The notes beneath the pieces were generated by a model. The model made no database searches, was not told where the DNA came from, and saw nothing but the letters and a program-made list of their open reading frames with translations. Source: Gordonia jinhuaensis (GTDB lineage Bacteria > Actinomycetota > Actinomycetes > Mycobacteriales > Mycobacteriaceae). Taken from it: 64,000 nt of DNA. A program made the position numbers and the translations under genes. The stretch lies in NCBI RefSeq assembly GCF_014639795.1, contig NZ_BMGC01000003.1, positions 1-64,000 on the forward strand, written 5' to 3'. Of the stretch, positions 44,836-54,364 are shown in pieces. The first letter of the stretch is position 1, and the number at the start of each line of letters is the position of its first letter.

Positions 44836-44952
44836 CGTGACGCCGTGTCTTGTTTCAGGAGATGGGTGACGGTTGTTGTGTCAGGGCTTTGGTGTCGGAC
44901 GCCGTGTTCTGTCGGGCGGAATGCGCCTCCACCAGCGCACGTTGACACCGAC

Positions 44953-45630
44953 ATGAGTCAAGTCACTGTCGACGTCTGGTCCGACATCGCCTGCCCGTGG
45001 TGCTACATCGGAAAGCGGAAGTTCGAAGCCGGTGTGGCGCAGTTCGGCGATCCCGATTCGGTGAAGGTCACCTATCACAGCTTCGAGTTGGCGCCGGATA
45101 CTCCTGTCGACTTCGAGGGCTCTGAGCTGGACTTTCTCGCCCAGCACAAGGGCATGCCACCGGCGCAGGTGAAGCAGATGCTCGCCCAGGTGAGCGGGAT
45201 CGCCGCCCAAGAGGGTCTGGACTACGACTTCGATTCGGTGCGTCACACCAAGACCCTCAAGGCGCATGAGCTGCTGCACTTCGCCAAGTCGCAGGGTCGT
45301 CAGGTGGAGATGGCCGAGCGGTTGTTCTCGGCGTACTTCACCGAAGGTGCTCACGTGGGTCATGTGGACGACCTCGCCGATCTCGCCGCCGACATCGGAC
45401 TCGATCGCGACGCCGCGCTGGCGGCGCTGACGACGGGCGAGTACGCCGACGCCGTGGCCGCCGACATCGACACCGCGCGCGGCTACGGCATCAACGGTGT
45501 CCCCTTCTACGTGATCGACGGACGCTATGGCGTCTCGGGTGCACAGCCGGCCGAGGTGTTCGCCGACGTGTTGCGCACCGTCGCCGCCGAACATGCGGCG
45601 TCGGGCGAGCCGGTCGGGGAGGATGCCTGA
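44953..45630 (+). CDS. DsbA-family oxidoreductase (FrnE-like)
   Basis: 225 residues from ATG 44953; an open frame reaches back to 44827 but the upstream part belongs to the DUF222 promoter region. The thioredoxin-fold active site is CPWC in WSDIACPWCYIGKRKFE (about residues 9-25). The family includes FrnE of Deinococcus and polyketide-associated 2-hydroxychromene-isomerase relatives. No signal peptide, so cytosolic. The cis-Pro region is NGVPFYVIDGRYGVSGAQPA. The phosphatase gene follows after two bases. Confidence 0.9.
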   Translation: MSQVTVDVWSDIACPWCYIGKRKFEAGVAQFGDPDSVKVTYHSFELAPDTPVDFEGSELDFLAQHKGMPPAQVKQMLAQVSGIAAQEGLDYDFDSVRHTKTLKAHELLHFAKSQGRQVEMAERLFSAYFTEGAHVGHVDDLADLAADIGLDRDAALAALTTGEYADAVAADIDTARGYGINGVPFYVIDGRYGVSGAQPAEVFADVLRTVAAEHAASGEPVGEDA

Positions 45631-45631
45631 C

Positions 45632-46585
45632 ATGGCCGAGAATCCGCCCAACCCCAGCTTCCAGATGATCGGTGACGCTTCGGCTCCGGTGTGTGTCGAC
45701 GGGGTGTGCGCCGTCCCGACCCCGCATGACGATCCCATCGATCAGACAACCACCGATCAGACAACCACCGAGCAGACTGCCCCTGGTGCACCGAGTCCGG
45801 TACCCAGCCTGCCGAATCTGCGTGACCTGGGCGGATACCTCGGACATGACGGCCGGCGGGTCGCATCAGGAGTGCTGTACCGCTCGACAGACTTCCGCTT
45901 TCTCGACGACGACGACATCCCGGCCTTCGCCGATCTGGGTATCGCGACCGTGTACGACCTGCGTTCGGCCGCCGAACGCACCGAACTTCCGGACCCCGAC
46001 ATGCCTGCGGTGACCGACGTGCATCTGGACGTCCTGGCCGACCTGGCATCGGCGATCCCGGCGAATCTCGGGAAGATCTTCACCGATCCGTCGTCGGTGG
46101 CCCAGGCGAGTGCCGCGCTCTCGGATGGCAGCATCGCCGCGCACGTCGCGCAGACCTACCGGGAGATGATCACCCTGCCGAGTGCCGTCAGCGCCTACCG
46201 GCGGTTCTACCAGGGCATCCTCGGTGACCATCTCGGACCGGCACTGGTGCACTGCACCACCGGCAAGGATCGGACCGGCTGGGCCAGCGCCTCACTGTTG
46301 ACGCTGCTCGGTGTCTCGCGCGACGACGTCTTCGACGACTATCTGCTCACCAACCAACGGCTGCTCCCGGCACTGCGACCGCTGTTCGACCGGTTCGCCG
46401 AGGCGGGCGGCGACCCGGATTCGCTGCTGCCGGTGCTGGGCGTCGACCCCGCGTATCTCGAATCATCCTTCGATGAAGTTAACGTACACTTCGGAAACAT
46501 CGAGGGCTATTTCGTCGACGGCCTCGGGCTCGGTGACGACGCACTCGAGCAATTGCGCGCGAAGTATCTGGTCGCCGCCGCGTGA
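45632..46585 (+). CDS. PtpB-like tyrosine/lipid phosphatase
   Basis: 317 residues. P-loop HCTTGKDRTGW (C-x5-R with Lys-Asp as in mycobacterial MPtpB). The N-terminal LPNLRDLGGYLGHDGRRV is also the MPtpB pattern, followed by RSTDFRFLDDDDIP. MPtpB itself is a secreted phosphatase with triple specificity; this one has an extra N-terminal segment with a 15-base tandem repeat coding DQTTT (about 45736-45770) and no signal peptide. ATG 45632 is preferred, nine bases after GGGGAGG; ATG 45623 is too close to it. Coupled to the DsbA gene. Confidence 0.9.
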   Translation: MAENPPNPSFQMIGDASAPVCVDGVCAVPTPHDDPIDQTTTDQTTTEQTAPGAPSPVPSLPNLRDLGGYLGHDGRRVASGVLYRSTDFRFLDDDDIPAFADLGIATVYDLRSAAERTELPDPDMPAVTDVHLDVLADLASAIPANLGKIFTDPSSVAQASAALSDGSIAAHVAQTYREMITLPSAVSAYRRFYQGILGDHLGPALVHCTTGKDRTGWASASLLTLLGVSRDDVFDDYLLTNQRLLPALRPLFDRFAEAGGDPDSLLPVLGVDPAYLESSFDEVNVHFGNIEGYFVDGLGLGDDALEQLRAKYLVAAA

Positions 46586-46685
46586 TCAATGCCGACACAG
46601 CGGCGAGATCTGTCGTGTCGAATCGAGATCTGTCGGGTTGAATGATGTCGTCCCGGTCGACCAGTATGGCCTGCGAGGAGGTGAC

Positions 46686-47762
46686 ATGACGACGTCGATG
46701 GACCACGCGAAGAAATTCGCCGCGGTCGCGGCGAGCGCTTTCGGCCTCGCCGATGCTCGTCTCACCTGCTTGGGCATGAGCGAGAACGCCACCTTCCTGG
46801 CCGAGGACGGCACCGAGCGCATCGTCCTGCGCGTCCACCGCCCCGGCTATCACTCGCGGGTGGCAATCGAGTCCGAACTCGACTGGATGACCGCACTGCG
46901 CCGTGACACCGGCATCGCCACTGCCCAGGTGGTGCCGGCGCTCTCGGGCGAGCGGGTGATCGACGTACGTCCCGGTGGGTCGGAGGTATCCCGGTTCGTC
47001 TCGGCCTTCGGCTTCATCGAGGGCGCCACGGCCGAGGAGCGCCCCGATGCCATCGGCTATCGCGACCTCGGGGAGATCACCGCCACCATGCATGACCATG
47101 TGCGGTCATGGACTGTGCCACAACACTTCTCGCGGTTCCGCTGGGATCTGTCGACCACACTCGGTGCCGCCGGACGCTGGGGGAGATGGCAGGATGCGCC
47201 AGGGATGACACCCGAGTACGCGGCGGCGATCGCTCCGGCTGTCCGGCTCGTGGCCTCCCGTCTGCGCGACTACGGGACGACGCCGGACAGGTTCGGACTG
47301 GTCCATGCCGACCTGAGGCACTCGAACCTGATGCTCGACGACGCCGGCGAGATCACGGTCATCGATTTCGACGACTCGGGCTGGACATGGCTGCTCGCCG
47401 ACCTCGCCGCAGTGGTCTCGTGGATCGAGGGCAGTGACGAGGCCGAGGAGATGATCGCCGAGTGGATGCGCGGCTACCGATCGGTTCGCGTGCTCGACCA
47501 CGTGCACCGGGCGATGGTCCCGACCTTCGTGATGCTTCGCCGGCTGATGCTCACGGCGTGGATCGGCACACATCCCGAGGCCGACATCGCCCGCGTGGTC
47601 ACTGACGGATTTGCCTGCGGTACAGCAGATGTGGCGCAGCGCTATGTGTCGGACAGTCACTGGCTGGCCGATGCATGTGACGTGTCGACGCGAGTGATCG
47701 CCTCGACGGACACCGGAATGTCCATTGCTGTGGGAGAGGCGGCGATGGCGGCCTCCGGCTGA
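46686..47762 (+). CDS. APH/homoserine-kinase-like phosphotransferase
   Basis: 358 residues from ATG 46686 with a near-perfect AGGAGGTGAC ribosome-binding site. The kinase catalytic loop is GLVHADLRHSNLMLDD (H-x-D-x4-N, about residue 205) and the metal Asp is in VIDFDDSGWTW. N-lobe: ERIVLRVHRPGY. Membership in the choline/aminoglycoside/homoserine kinase-like clan is clear; the substrate is not. It follows the phosphatase gene by 100 bases, and the GntR gene comes next. Confidence 0.9.
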   Translation: MTTSMDHAKKFAAVAASAFGLADARLTCLGMSENATFLAEDGTERIVLRVHRPGYHSRVAIESELDWMTALRRDTGIATAQVVPALSGERVIDVRPGGSEVSRFVSAFGFIEGATAEERPDAIGYRDLGEITATMHDHVRSWTVPQHFSRFRWDLSTTLGAAGRWGRWQDAPGMTPEYAAAIAPAVRLVASRLRDYGTTPDRFGLVHADLRHSNLMLDDAGEITVIDFDDSGWTWLLADLAAVVSWIEGSDEAEEMIAEWMRGYRSVRVLDHVHRAMVPTFVMLRRLMLTAWIGTHPEADIARVVTDGFACGTADVAQRYVSDSHWLADACDVSTRVIASTDTGMSIAVGEAAMAASG

Positions 47763-47841
47763 TTCGGTTCATCGACCGGCACGGGGGTGCCGGTCGACAT
47801 ACACACCGGCCGCTCGACGGCCGGCTTCTGTGGGGGAAGCA

Positions 47842-48624
47842 ATGCAGGAAACGCAGGGGGGACCTGTCGCGGAGAACGTACGGCGACAGATCATGGCGAT
47901 GATGGCCTCGGGTCAGCTCGCACCCGGGGATCGACTCGGTTCCGAACGGGAAATGGCGGCGCTGTTCTCGGTCTCGCGGTCGACGCTGCGCAGCGCGCTG
48001 CTGCCGCTCGCGCACGCGGGAATCATCGAACGCCGGACCGGTCGTGGCGGGGGAACCTTCATACGCCACGACATCGTCACGCGCGATGCCGCGCCGATAG
48101 CAGCGGTCGACGTCGCGGTCCAGGGTGCGCAGCCGGTCAGGACCACGAGGGTGCTGGGCACCGAGCGACGGCCGGCGACGGATCTGGAGGCCACCACCCT
48201 GGGTATCGCGCTGGGTGAGCCCGTCATCACCGTCCACCGGTTGCGCTCGGCCGACGACCTTCCGCTCTCGCTCGAATGGGCATGTATGCACGCGGCGAAG
48301 GTGCCCGACCTGCTCGAACAACCGCTCGGCGGATCGCTCTGCGAGCTGGTCCAGGTCCGCTACGGGCTCTATGCGGAGTCGGCGAGCGAGTCGATCGAGG
48401 TGGTGCCCGCCGACGACGACCAGGCGGCGTGGCTCGGTGTGCCCGTCGGCGCGCCGCTGTTGTCGATCACCGCACAGATGACGGATGCCGCCGGGACGGC
48501 GCTGGTGTACGGGCGCGACCTCTACCGCGCCGATCGCATCCGGCTGCGCGCCAACCCCGGACTCGACATCGATCGGGAGATCATCGGGACCGACGGCCGG
48601 GTCGAGCGGCGAGTCAGTGCCTGA
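47842..48624 (+). CDS. GntR/HutC-family regulator
   Basis: 260 residues from ATG 47842, after GGGGGA and a four-base gap. The winged helix includes MASGQLAPGDRLGSEREMAA and SRSTLRSALLPLAHAGIIER; the C-terminal part is a UTRA ligand domain (TTLGIALGEPVITVHRLRSA, LYRADRIRLR). HutC-type regulators respond to small metabolites, often amino-acid or sugar derivatives. Its partner is probably the upstream phosphotransferase or its own promoter; an effector cannot be read. Confidence 0.9.
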   Translation: MQETQGGPVAENVRRQIMAMMASGQLAPGDRLGSEREMAALFSVSRSTLRSALLPLAHAGIIERRTGRGGGTFIRHDIVTRDAAPIAAVDVAVQGAQPVRTTRVLGTERRPATDLEATTLGIALGEPVITVHRLRSADDLPLSLEWACMHAAKVPDLLEQPLGGSLCELVQVRYGLYAESASESIEVVPADDDQAAWLGVPVGAPLLSITAQMTDAAGTALVYGRDLYRADRIRLRANPGLDIDREIIGTDGRVERRVSA

Positions 48625-48832
48625 TCTGCGACAGGCCTGAGCCGCGACAGCCGGATCGGCGCGTCCCGACGACCGGTCGGCATCTCCTCGCGCAACCGCC
48701 GGACTCCGCGCGCAGGGCGTAGTACGGTACTGGTCCGGGCCGGATTGTCGCGTATGTGAGCATTTCACGACGGTCCATGGCCGACGACCGGTCGGCCGAG
48801 GAGATGTCTGCGACGGGGGTGATCTTCGGGCC

Positions 48833-49513
48833 ATGACCGCGGTCTATCGCACAGCACTCGGAGGCGACTTCGACAACCTGCACCCCAATCTGCAGTGGCG
48901 CTACAGCATCGACTCCGCGTCGGGGGTCGCGCAGATGGTCAGCGGGATCATGGACTCGGTGTATTGCTCGCCGAAGCTGCCCGGTCCGGTGAAGAGTTTC
49001 CATCGTCGGCGGCATTCGCTGGCCATCCGTTCGAGCCGGCTCGTGCCCTTCGAACAGGGCAACTACTGCTACCGCGACGAACTCGGCCGCGAATGCCTCG
49101 CGGTGTTGCGGACCTTCGGTTTCGGTCCGGGGGATCAGTACCTCAACTCGGTGCTCGTCGACGACCCGACCGGACTCGTCGACTACTTCGGCGACGGACC
49201 CGAATACCTCTACCCGATCACCCCCTCGGTGACCGTGGACGGCGGACTCCTTCTCGAGACCGGACCGATGCGCTGGACGAGCACCGTCGGCCCCAACATC
49301 GGACTGCGCGGTCTGCTCGAACTCTCGATGCGGTATCGCGAATGGTGGCAGGACGACGAGGACCGCTTTCGGTGCGAGGCCGTGGTGACCAACCCGATCA
49401 TCGGCGAGGTGTTCCACTACCGCGGCTGGTTCACCGCCGTCGACCGGCCCTGCACCATCGGTGACATCCCCGACGAGGCGTGGCCGCTGCGGCTCGAGCG
49501 CCGCACACACTGA
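48833..49513 (+). CDS. DUF4166-like protein
   Basis: 226 residues, no signal peptide or membrane helix. The N-terminus YRTALGGDFDNLHPNLQWRY is the DUF4166 opening pattern, and the beta-rich remainder (SVTVDGGLLLETGPMRW, FHYRGWFTAVDRPC) fits. Function of the family is unknown. It lies alone on the plus strand with 208 bases before it; no operon partner is obvious. Confidence 0.7.
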   Translation: MTAVYRTALGGDFDNLHPNLQWRYSIDSASGVAQMVSGIMDSVYCSPKLPGPVKSFHRRRHSLAIRSSRLVPFEQGNYCYRDELGRECLAVLRTFGFGPGDQYLNSVLVDDPTGLVDYFGDGPEYLYPITPSVTVDGGLLLETGPMRWTSTVGPNIGLRGLLELSMRYREWWQDDEDRFRCEAVVTNPIIGEVFHYRGWFTAVDRPCTIGDIPDEAWPLRLERRTH

Positions 49514-49608
49514 CCACCACCGGCCGCCTCCGGTCACCGGTGACGTGCCGGGAAGCGTTTGTCGAACCTGCGTCGAGGCGAGCGCCCCGACCGGTAGATT
49601 GCACTTCC

Positions 49609-50052
49609 ATGACTGTGAGCGCGAAGACCGATTTCGAGATCGAGGCAACCCCGGATGCGGTGATGGGCGTCTTGCTGGACGTGGAATCGCTGCCCGAATG
49701 GTCGGACCCGCACAAGTCGGTGGAGGTGCTCGAACGCGACGACGATTCCCGGCCGTCACTGGTACGCATCGAGGTGTCGATGATCGGCCTCTCCGACCAG
49801 CAGACGCTGCGCTACTCGTGGACCGACAACACCTGTGAGTGGGAGCTGGTGGAGTCGAAAATCCTTGACACACAACATGGTCGCTACGAGGTGACACCCA
49901 GTGGTGACGGATCTCATGTGGAGTTCACCCTGGAGATCGACCTGAAGATCAAGGTGCCCGGCCTCGTGGTCAAGCGTGGTCAGAAGATCGCCGTGGACAC
50001 TGCGGCCAAAGGGCTCACCAAGGAAGTGCAACGCCGCACCGCCGCCGCCTGA
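49609..50052 (+). CDS. SRPBCC-family protein (polyketide-cyclase-like)
   Basis: 147 residues from ATG 49609. The helix-grip fold pattern is present: KTDFEIEATPDAVMGVLLDV, ESLPEWSDPHKSVEVLERDD, and the C-terminal helix TAAKGLTKEVQRRTAAA. Common in mycobacteria with unknown ligand. A longer upstream frame is not family-like. Confidence 0.85.
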   Translation: MTVSAKTDFEIEATPDAVMGVLLDVESLPEWSDPHKSVEVLERDDDSRPSLVRIEVSMIGLSDQQTLRYSWTDNTCEWELVESKILDTQHGRYEVTPSGDGSHVEFTLEIDLKIKVPGLVVKRGQKIAVDTAAKGLTKEVQRRTAAA

Positions 50053-50111
50053 ATTCGTTACCTGACCGATGCCGTCGGAGCCGGGTGTGCGGTCGGCGGG
50101 AGGGTAGCCTC

Positions 50112-50774
50112 GTGATGCCCGACCGAGTGCGGGTGTCAGATCGACAGCAACAGGTGGAGTGGTTCGTGGGTGTTCGCGGCGTGGTCGTCGGAAATAGTGG
50201 AGCAAGTCGTCGAAGCGGCCGGGGCCGGCTGGCCCGCCGTATTCTTGCAGTAGGGCTGATTGGTTCGGCTGCAACGACTTTGGCGGTTCTGGGGGAGGGT
50301 GCGGCACAGGCCGCACCGAATTGTTCGGCGGCGAACTCTCAAGAACATCACCTCACCGACGACGGTGGCTGCGGTGCGATCGCCGACGCGACCAGCTCGG
50401 CGCGCGCGATGAACCTCGGGGACGGCGGTATGGCCGTGGCGGTCGCCAAGACCGGCGGTAACGCCAACGCGATCAACATGCAGCCCAACTCCAGCGCGCT
50501 CGCAGGTGCCGACACCCGCGGCTACTCGTTCTCGGTCACCACCGGCCCCGGTGGTAACTCGCTGGCCCGCGCACACAACGGCGGAGTGTCGGTGGCACTG
50601 GCCGGCTGGGGCGGCCGCTCCTATGCCGGTGACGGCGGCGCGCGCTGCGCCGGTGGTTTCGCCGGTGCCTTCGACTCGACCAGCGGGCAGTTCTGCCTCG
50701 GCGGTGGCTCGCTGTGGCTCGGCGATCCGACCGGCGGCGTGAAGCCTGTGGGTCAGGTAACCCAGCCGCGCTGA
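50112..50774 (+). CDS. Secreted protein, unknown function
   Basis: 220 residues from GTG 50112, seven bases after GGAGGG (ATG 50115 is equally possible). A basic stretch and hydrophobic segment LAVGLIGSAATTLAVLG end in AQA/AP, a signal-peptidase site near residue 66; the long N-terminus before it suggests a later start, for example GTG near 50166, is also possible. The exported part is Gly/Ala-rich with four or so cysteines (PNCSAANSQ, GGCGAIAD, GARCAGGF, QFCLGG), likely disulfide-bonded. No functional family recognised. Confidence 0.7.
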   Translation: MMPDRVRVSDRQQQVEWFVGVRGVVVGNSGASRRSGRGRLARRILAVGLIGSAATTLAVLGEGAAQAAPNCSAANSQEHHLTDDGGCGAIADATSSARAMNLGDGGMAVAVAKTGGNANAINMQPNSSALAGADTRGYSFSVTTGPGGNSLARAHNGGVSVALAGWGGRSYAGDGGARCAGGFAGAFDSTSGQFCLGGGSLWLGDPTGGVKPVGQVTQPR

Positions 50775-50820
50775 TGATTTCGGCGTCGGGTAGTCGTGCA
50801 TCAGCGTTTACGCTTACCTC

Positions 50821-51780
50821 ATGAGTGAGACTGCACCGCAGGTCGACATCGACGCACCCCTCTACCCCGACTTCAGCAAGGTCTCGGGCCGCCAGGCACT
50901 GCAGGATCTCGTGGACCTGCACGACACCACGAACTTCGAGGTCGACGACAACGACGACGACGATCCGGTGCTCATCACGTTGCCGACGCGCAACGTGGTG
51001 GACACCTGGCGTGAGGACTACCCCTATGACGAGCGCATGAAGCGTTCGGAATACGAGGCCACCAAGCGGTTGCTGCAGATCGAGATGCTCAAGCTGCAGC
51101 AGTGGTCCAAGGAGACCGGACAGCGCCACATCATCGTGTTCGAGGGGCGCGACGCCGCCGGCAAGGGCGGCACCATCAAGCGGTTCATGGAGCACACCAA
51201 CCCACGTGGCGCGCGGGTGGTGGCGCTGGAGAAGCCCACCGAGAAGGAATCGACTCAGTGGTACTACCAGCGCTACATCCGGCACTTCCCGTCCGCCGGT
51301 GAGGTCATCCTGTTCGACCGGTCCTGGTACAACCGGGCCGGTGTCGAGCGGGTGATGGGGTTCTGCACCGACGCGCAGTACGAGGAGTTCATGCGTCAGA
51401 CTCCCGGATTCGAGAAGATGATCGTCGACGACGGCATCAGTCTGGTGAAGTTCTGGTTCTCGGTGACACCGCTGGAACAGCGCACTCGCTTCGCGATCCG
51501 CCAGGTCGACCCGGTCCGCCAGTGGAAGCTGTCGCCGATGGACATCGCTTCCCTCGACAAGTGGGATGCCTACACCGCGGCCAAGGAAGCGAATTTCGCG
51601 GCGACCGACACCGACTGGGCACCGTGGACGGTGGTCAAGAGCAATGACAAGAAGCGCGCCCGCATCAACGCGATGCGCTATGTGCTCAGCAAATTCGAAT
51701 ACGAGGGCAAGGACCACGAGATCGTGAGCGAACCCGACCCGCTCATCGTCAGCCGCGCCCGGGACACCATCGGCGAGTAG
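50821..51780 (+). CDS. ppk2: Polyphosphate kinase 2
   Basis: 319 residues. The PPK2 signature is clear: Walker A FEGRDAAGKGGTIKRFMEH (about residues 103-121), then RHFPSAGEVILFDRSWYNRA (Walker B with RSWYNR) and FWFSVTPLEQRTRF. The enzyme transfers phosphate between polyphosphate and nucleoside di- or monophosphates in the cytosol. A Walker-type single domain suggests class I. An acidic N-terminus precedes the core. Followed 14 bases later by a membrane protein. Confidence 0.95.
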   Translation: MSETAPQVDIDAPLYPDFSKVSGRQALQDLVDLHDTTNFEVDDNDDDDPVLITLPTRNVVDTWREDYPYDERMKRSEYEATKRLLQIEMLKLQQWSKETGQRHIIVFEGRDAAGKGGTIKRFMEHTNPRGARVVALEKPTEKESTQWYYQRYIRHFPSAGEVILFDRSWYNRAGVERVMGFCTDAQYEEFMRQTPGFEKMIVDDGISLVKFWFSVTPLEQRTRFAIRQVDPVRQWKLSPMDIASLDKWDAYTAAKEANFAATDTDWAPWTVVKSNDKKRARINAMRYVLSKFEYEGKDHEIVSEPDPLIVSRARDTIGE

Positions 51781-51794
51781 GAGCCACCGCGAGC

Positions 51795-52616
51795 ATGCGT
51801 ACTTTCTTGTCGGCACTGCTCGTTCTGGTCGCCGTGGTCGCCTGCGTCATCGCATTGCCGTCGATGTGGGCCACGCAGAAGGTGATCGACCGCGACGGAT
51901 TCCGCACGATGTCCGTCGACGCCGCACACGACAAAGATCTCCAGTCGGCGGTGTCCGAGGAGATCGTGCGGCAGGTCGACGACCTCATGGGTGCTGCGAC
52001 ACCCACCTCACTCGTGCGCAGTGCGGCCGACCGCTATGTCTCGTCGTCGATGTTCCCCGATGACTTCGGTGATGCCGTCGCACAGCAGCACGATTACCTG
52101 TTCGACGAACCGACCACGACCGCCGAGCGTGAGGGGGTGCTGCAGCTCGACCTCACCTCGATGGTCCGCCGGGCTCTGGACACCGCGAACCTGAGCGGCA
52201 TCAGTCTGCCCGGCAAGATCACCGTTCCACTCGACGAGGGCAAGCGCAGCGGCCTGCGGGCCGGCCGCTATCACGAGGTGAGCGGTCAGATCCGCACCTG
52301 GGCCTATGTGAGTCTCGCGGCCTTCGTCATCGCCGCACTCGGCGCGCTGCTGGTGGCCAGGCGCCGGGGCTTCACACTCTCGGTGCTCGGACTCGGGGTG
52401 GTCGTCGCCGCCGCGGTGTCGTTCGTCGGCTCGGTTGTCGTCGATTCGCGCGCCAAGGACGAGGTCTCCGACGCGGAGAGTTCTGCCCGTACCGTTGCCG
52501 ACATCCTCATCGACCATGCCGCCGCCGATCTGCGCACCATCGCCCTCTACGTGGGCATCGGCGGTGTCGTGGCCTTCGTCCTGGGGATCATCGGGTCGTT
52601 GATCGGGCGGCGCTGA
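51795..52616 (+). CDS. Membrane protein of unknown function
   Basis: 273 residues. One N-terminal transmembrane helix (LSALLVLVAVVACVIALPSM), an extracytoplasmic segment (about 30-170), then three further helices near residues 172-195, 200-225 and 245-268. The topology resembles actinobacterial envelope proteins of unknown role. The ppk2 gene ends just before it, so the two may be co-transcribed. No characterised domain seen. Confidence 0.75.
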   Translation: MRTFLSALLVLVAVVACVIALPSMWATQKVIDRDGFRTMSVDAAHDKDLQSAVSEEIVRQVDDLMGAATPTSLVRSAADRYVSSSMFPDDFGDAVAQQHDYLFDEPTTTAEREGVLQLDLTSMVRRALDTANLSGISLPGKITVPLDEGKRSGLRAGRYHEVSGQIRTWAYVSLAAFVIAALGALLVARRRGFTLSVLGLGVVVAAAVSFVGSVVVDSRAKDEVSDAESSARTVADILIDHAAADLRTIALYVGIGGVVAFVLGIIGSLIGRR

Positions 52617-52651
52617 AGGCTGAAGCCGCGAGCGGTCAGGTCGGCTGAACG

Positions 52652-54364
52652 TCAGTGCCCGCTGAACGCCTCGGTCAACCACCACGCACCGCCGTCGTCG
52701 GTGATCTTCGCGTCGATGACCAGCGGTCTGGATCGGTCAGCGTTGCCCGTCGAGGCAACCCAGTCCCGCACCGCGTCGAGATCGCCGAGGCGACGCACCG
52801 TCACTCCGACGGCCCCGAATCCCCGTGCGATGGCGGCGATGTCGACGTCGGGAAAGGTCACGGTCGTCATATCCGCATCCCCGAAGTGGTGCACTTCGGC
52901 ACCGTAGGCGGAGTCGTTGTACACGATCACCACCAGCGGGATGTGCAGTCTGACCGCGGTCTCCAGCTCGGCTATCGACATCAGGAAACCGCCGTCGCCG
53001 GTACCGAGCACACCAAGCCGGTCCGGACGGGCCAACGCAGAGCCGAGTGCTGTGTACAGGCCGAGGCCGATCGACTGGAACGCCTGGGTGAAGCAGAAGC
53101 CGAACTCGTCGGGCACGGACAGGTGTGTGGACGGGTAACCCATGAAATTCCCGGAGTCGATCGACACCAACCGCCCGCGCGGCAGCAGGTCGTCCAGCGC
53201 GATCGTCAGCATTCTCGGGTCGATGCGCTCGTCGGTCGACGAGTCGTCGACGGCGACGTCGCGCCAGCGTGCCGAATCCCGCACCCGCGTGAGCACCTCG
53301 GGTGTCCGATATCCGACCCGGGTGTTGTGCCTGCGCTCTCCGAGTTCGGTGAGCGCATCGGTCGCGGTGAGCGCGCAGTCGCCGAGGATCCCCAGGTCGA
53401 TCTGTCGGTGAGCGCCGAGCGCATCGCTGTCGTCGTCGATCTGGACGATTTTCGCCGCGCCGATCAGACGCCCGTGCCGGGTGGTCCACATGTTCAACGC
53501 GCATCCCCACCCCACGACGAGATCGGCATCGGCGATCAGTTCCGCCGTGGTGGGCGAGGAGAATCCGCCGGAGATGCCGAGGTCGACGTCGGCGCCGGCG
53601 AACAACCCGTTGGCGACAGCCGAGGTGGCAACCAGTGCGCCCACGCTGTGGGCGAGACCAAGGATCTCCTCGCGGGCCCCCCGTGCTCCCCGTCCGGCGA
53701 CGAAGACGGGGCGTTGTGCGTGCTGGAGGATGTCCGCGAACATTGCGACGGATGTGACAGCGGGTCGGCACCGGGCAACGGTGATGTCGGCGACGATCGG
53801 TCCCTCGACATCGGCAGCCTGCGCGGCGATGTCGATGGGCACGTTGAGTACCACAGTTCGCCGGCCGGTCACCGCGGCTCGGTAAGCGCGGATCACATCG
53901 GTGACCGCAGTCTGTGCGGAGTACACGCGAAAGGAGAGGGCGCCGACGCTGCGCACGAGCGCATCCTGTTCGATGCGAAAGTTCGAACGAAGGGCGTCTG
54001 CCTGCGCGTCCGCGGTGAGCACGAGCATGGGTGTACGGCTCTTGGCCGCTTCTGCGATACCGGTGACGGCGTTGGTCAAGCCGCATCCCTGATGAAGCGA
54101 CACCACACCGACACGGCCCGACATCCTCGTGTAGGCGTCGGCCATCGTCGCCGCCCCACCCTCGTGACGGGCCGCGGTGAAGTCGACACCGCCTGCGCGC
54201 AATGCATTGGTCATCACGAAGTTGCCGCTGCCCACCACACCGAAACCGTGCCCGACCCCGAGATCGGCAAGTGTGCGACCGACGACGTCGGCTACGGTGG
54301 GTCCGTAACAGCGCTGTGCCGACTCGGCGGTGTTTGACGCGTCGGTGGTGATCGAACCGGTCAT
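52652..54364 (-). CDS. ThDP-dependent enzyme (acetolactate-synthase/benzoylformate-decarboxylase family)
   Basis: 570 residues from ATG 54364 (overlaps the preceding stop as ATGA). The three-domain ThDP layout is clear: N-terminal Glu in ARHEGGAATMADAYTRMSG, the C-terminal Mg-ThDP motif GDGGFLMSIAELETAVRLHI ending in IVYNDSAYGA, and a middle domain with VFVAGRGARGAREEILG. Members decarboxylate or condense 2-keto acids. In this operon a plausible substrate is isatinate (2-aminobenzoylformate), which would give 2-aminobenzaldehyde; that is inference. It is the last gene of the indole-type operon. Confidence 0.85.
   Translation of the reverse strand: MTGSITTDASNTAESAQRCYGPTVADVVGRTLADLGVGHGFGVVGSGNFVMTNALRAGGVDFTAARHEGGAATMADAYTRMSGRVGVVSLHQGCGLTNAVTGIAEAAKSRTPMLVLTADAQADALRSNFRIEQDALVRSVGALSFRVYSAQTAVTDVIRAYRAAVTGRRTVVLNVPIDIAAQAADVEGPIVADITVARCRPAVTSVAMFADILQHAQRPVFVAGRGARGAREEILGLAHSVGALVATSAVANGLFAGADVDLGISGGFSSPTTAELIADADLVVGWGCALNMWTTRHGRLIGAAKIVQIDDDSDALGAHRQIDLGILGDCALTATDALTELGERRHNTRVGYRTPEVLTRVRDSARWRDVAVDDSSTDERIDPRMLTIALDDLLPRGRLVSIDSGNFMGYPSTHLSVPDEFGFCFTQAFQSIGLGLYTALGSALARPDRLGVLGTGDGGFLMSIAELETAVRLHIPLVVIVYNDSAYGAEVHHFGDADMTTVTFPDVDIAAIARGFGAVGVTVRRLGDLDAVRDWVASTGNADRSRPLVIDAKITDDGGAWWLTEAFSGH

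Noticed and set aside
44827-44952. N-terminal extension of the DsbA-like frame
   Set aside because: This DNA lies beside the repeated DUF222 promoter region; the family start is at ATG 44953.
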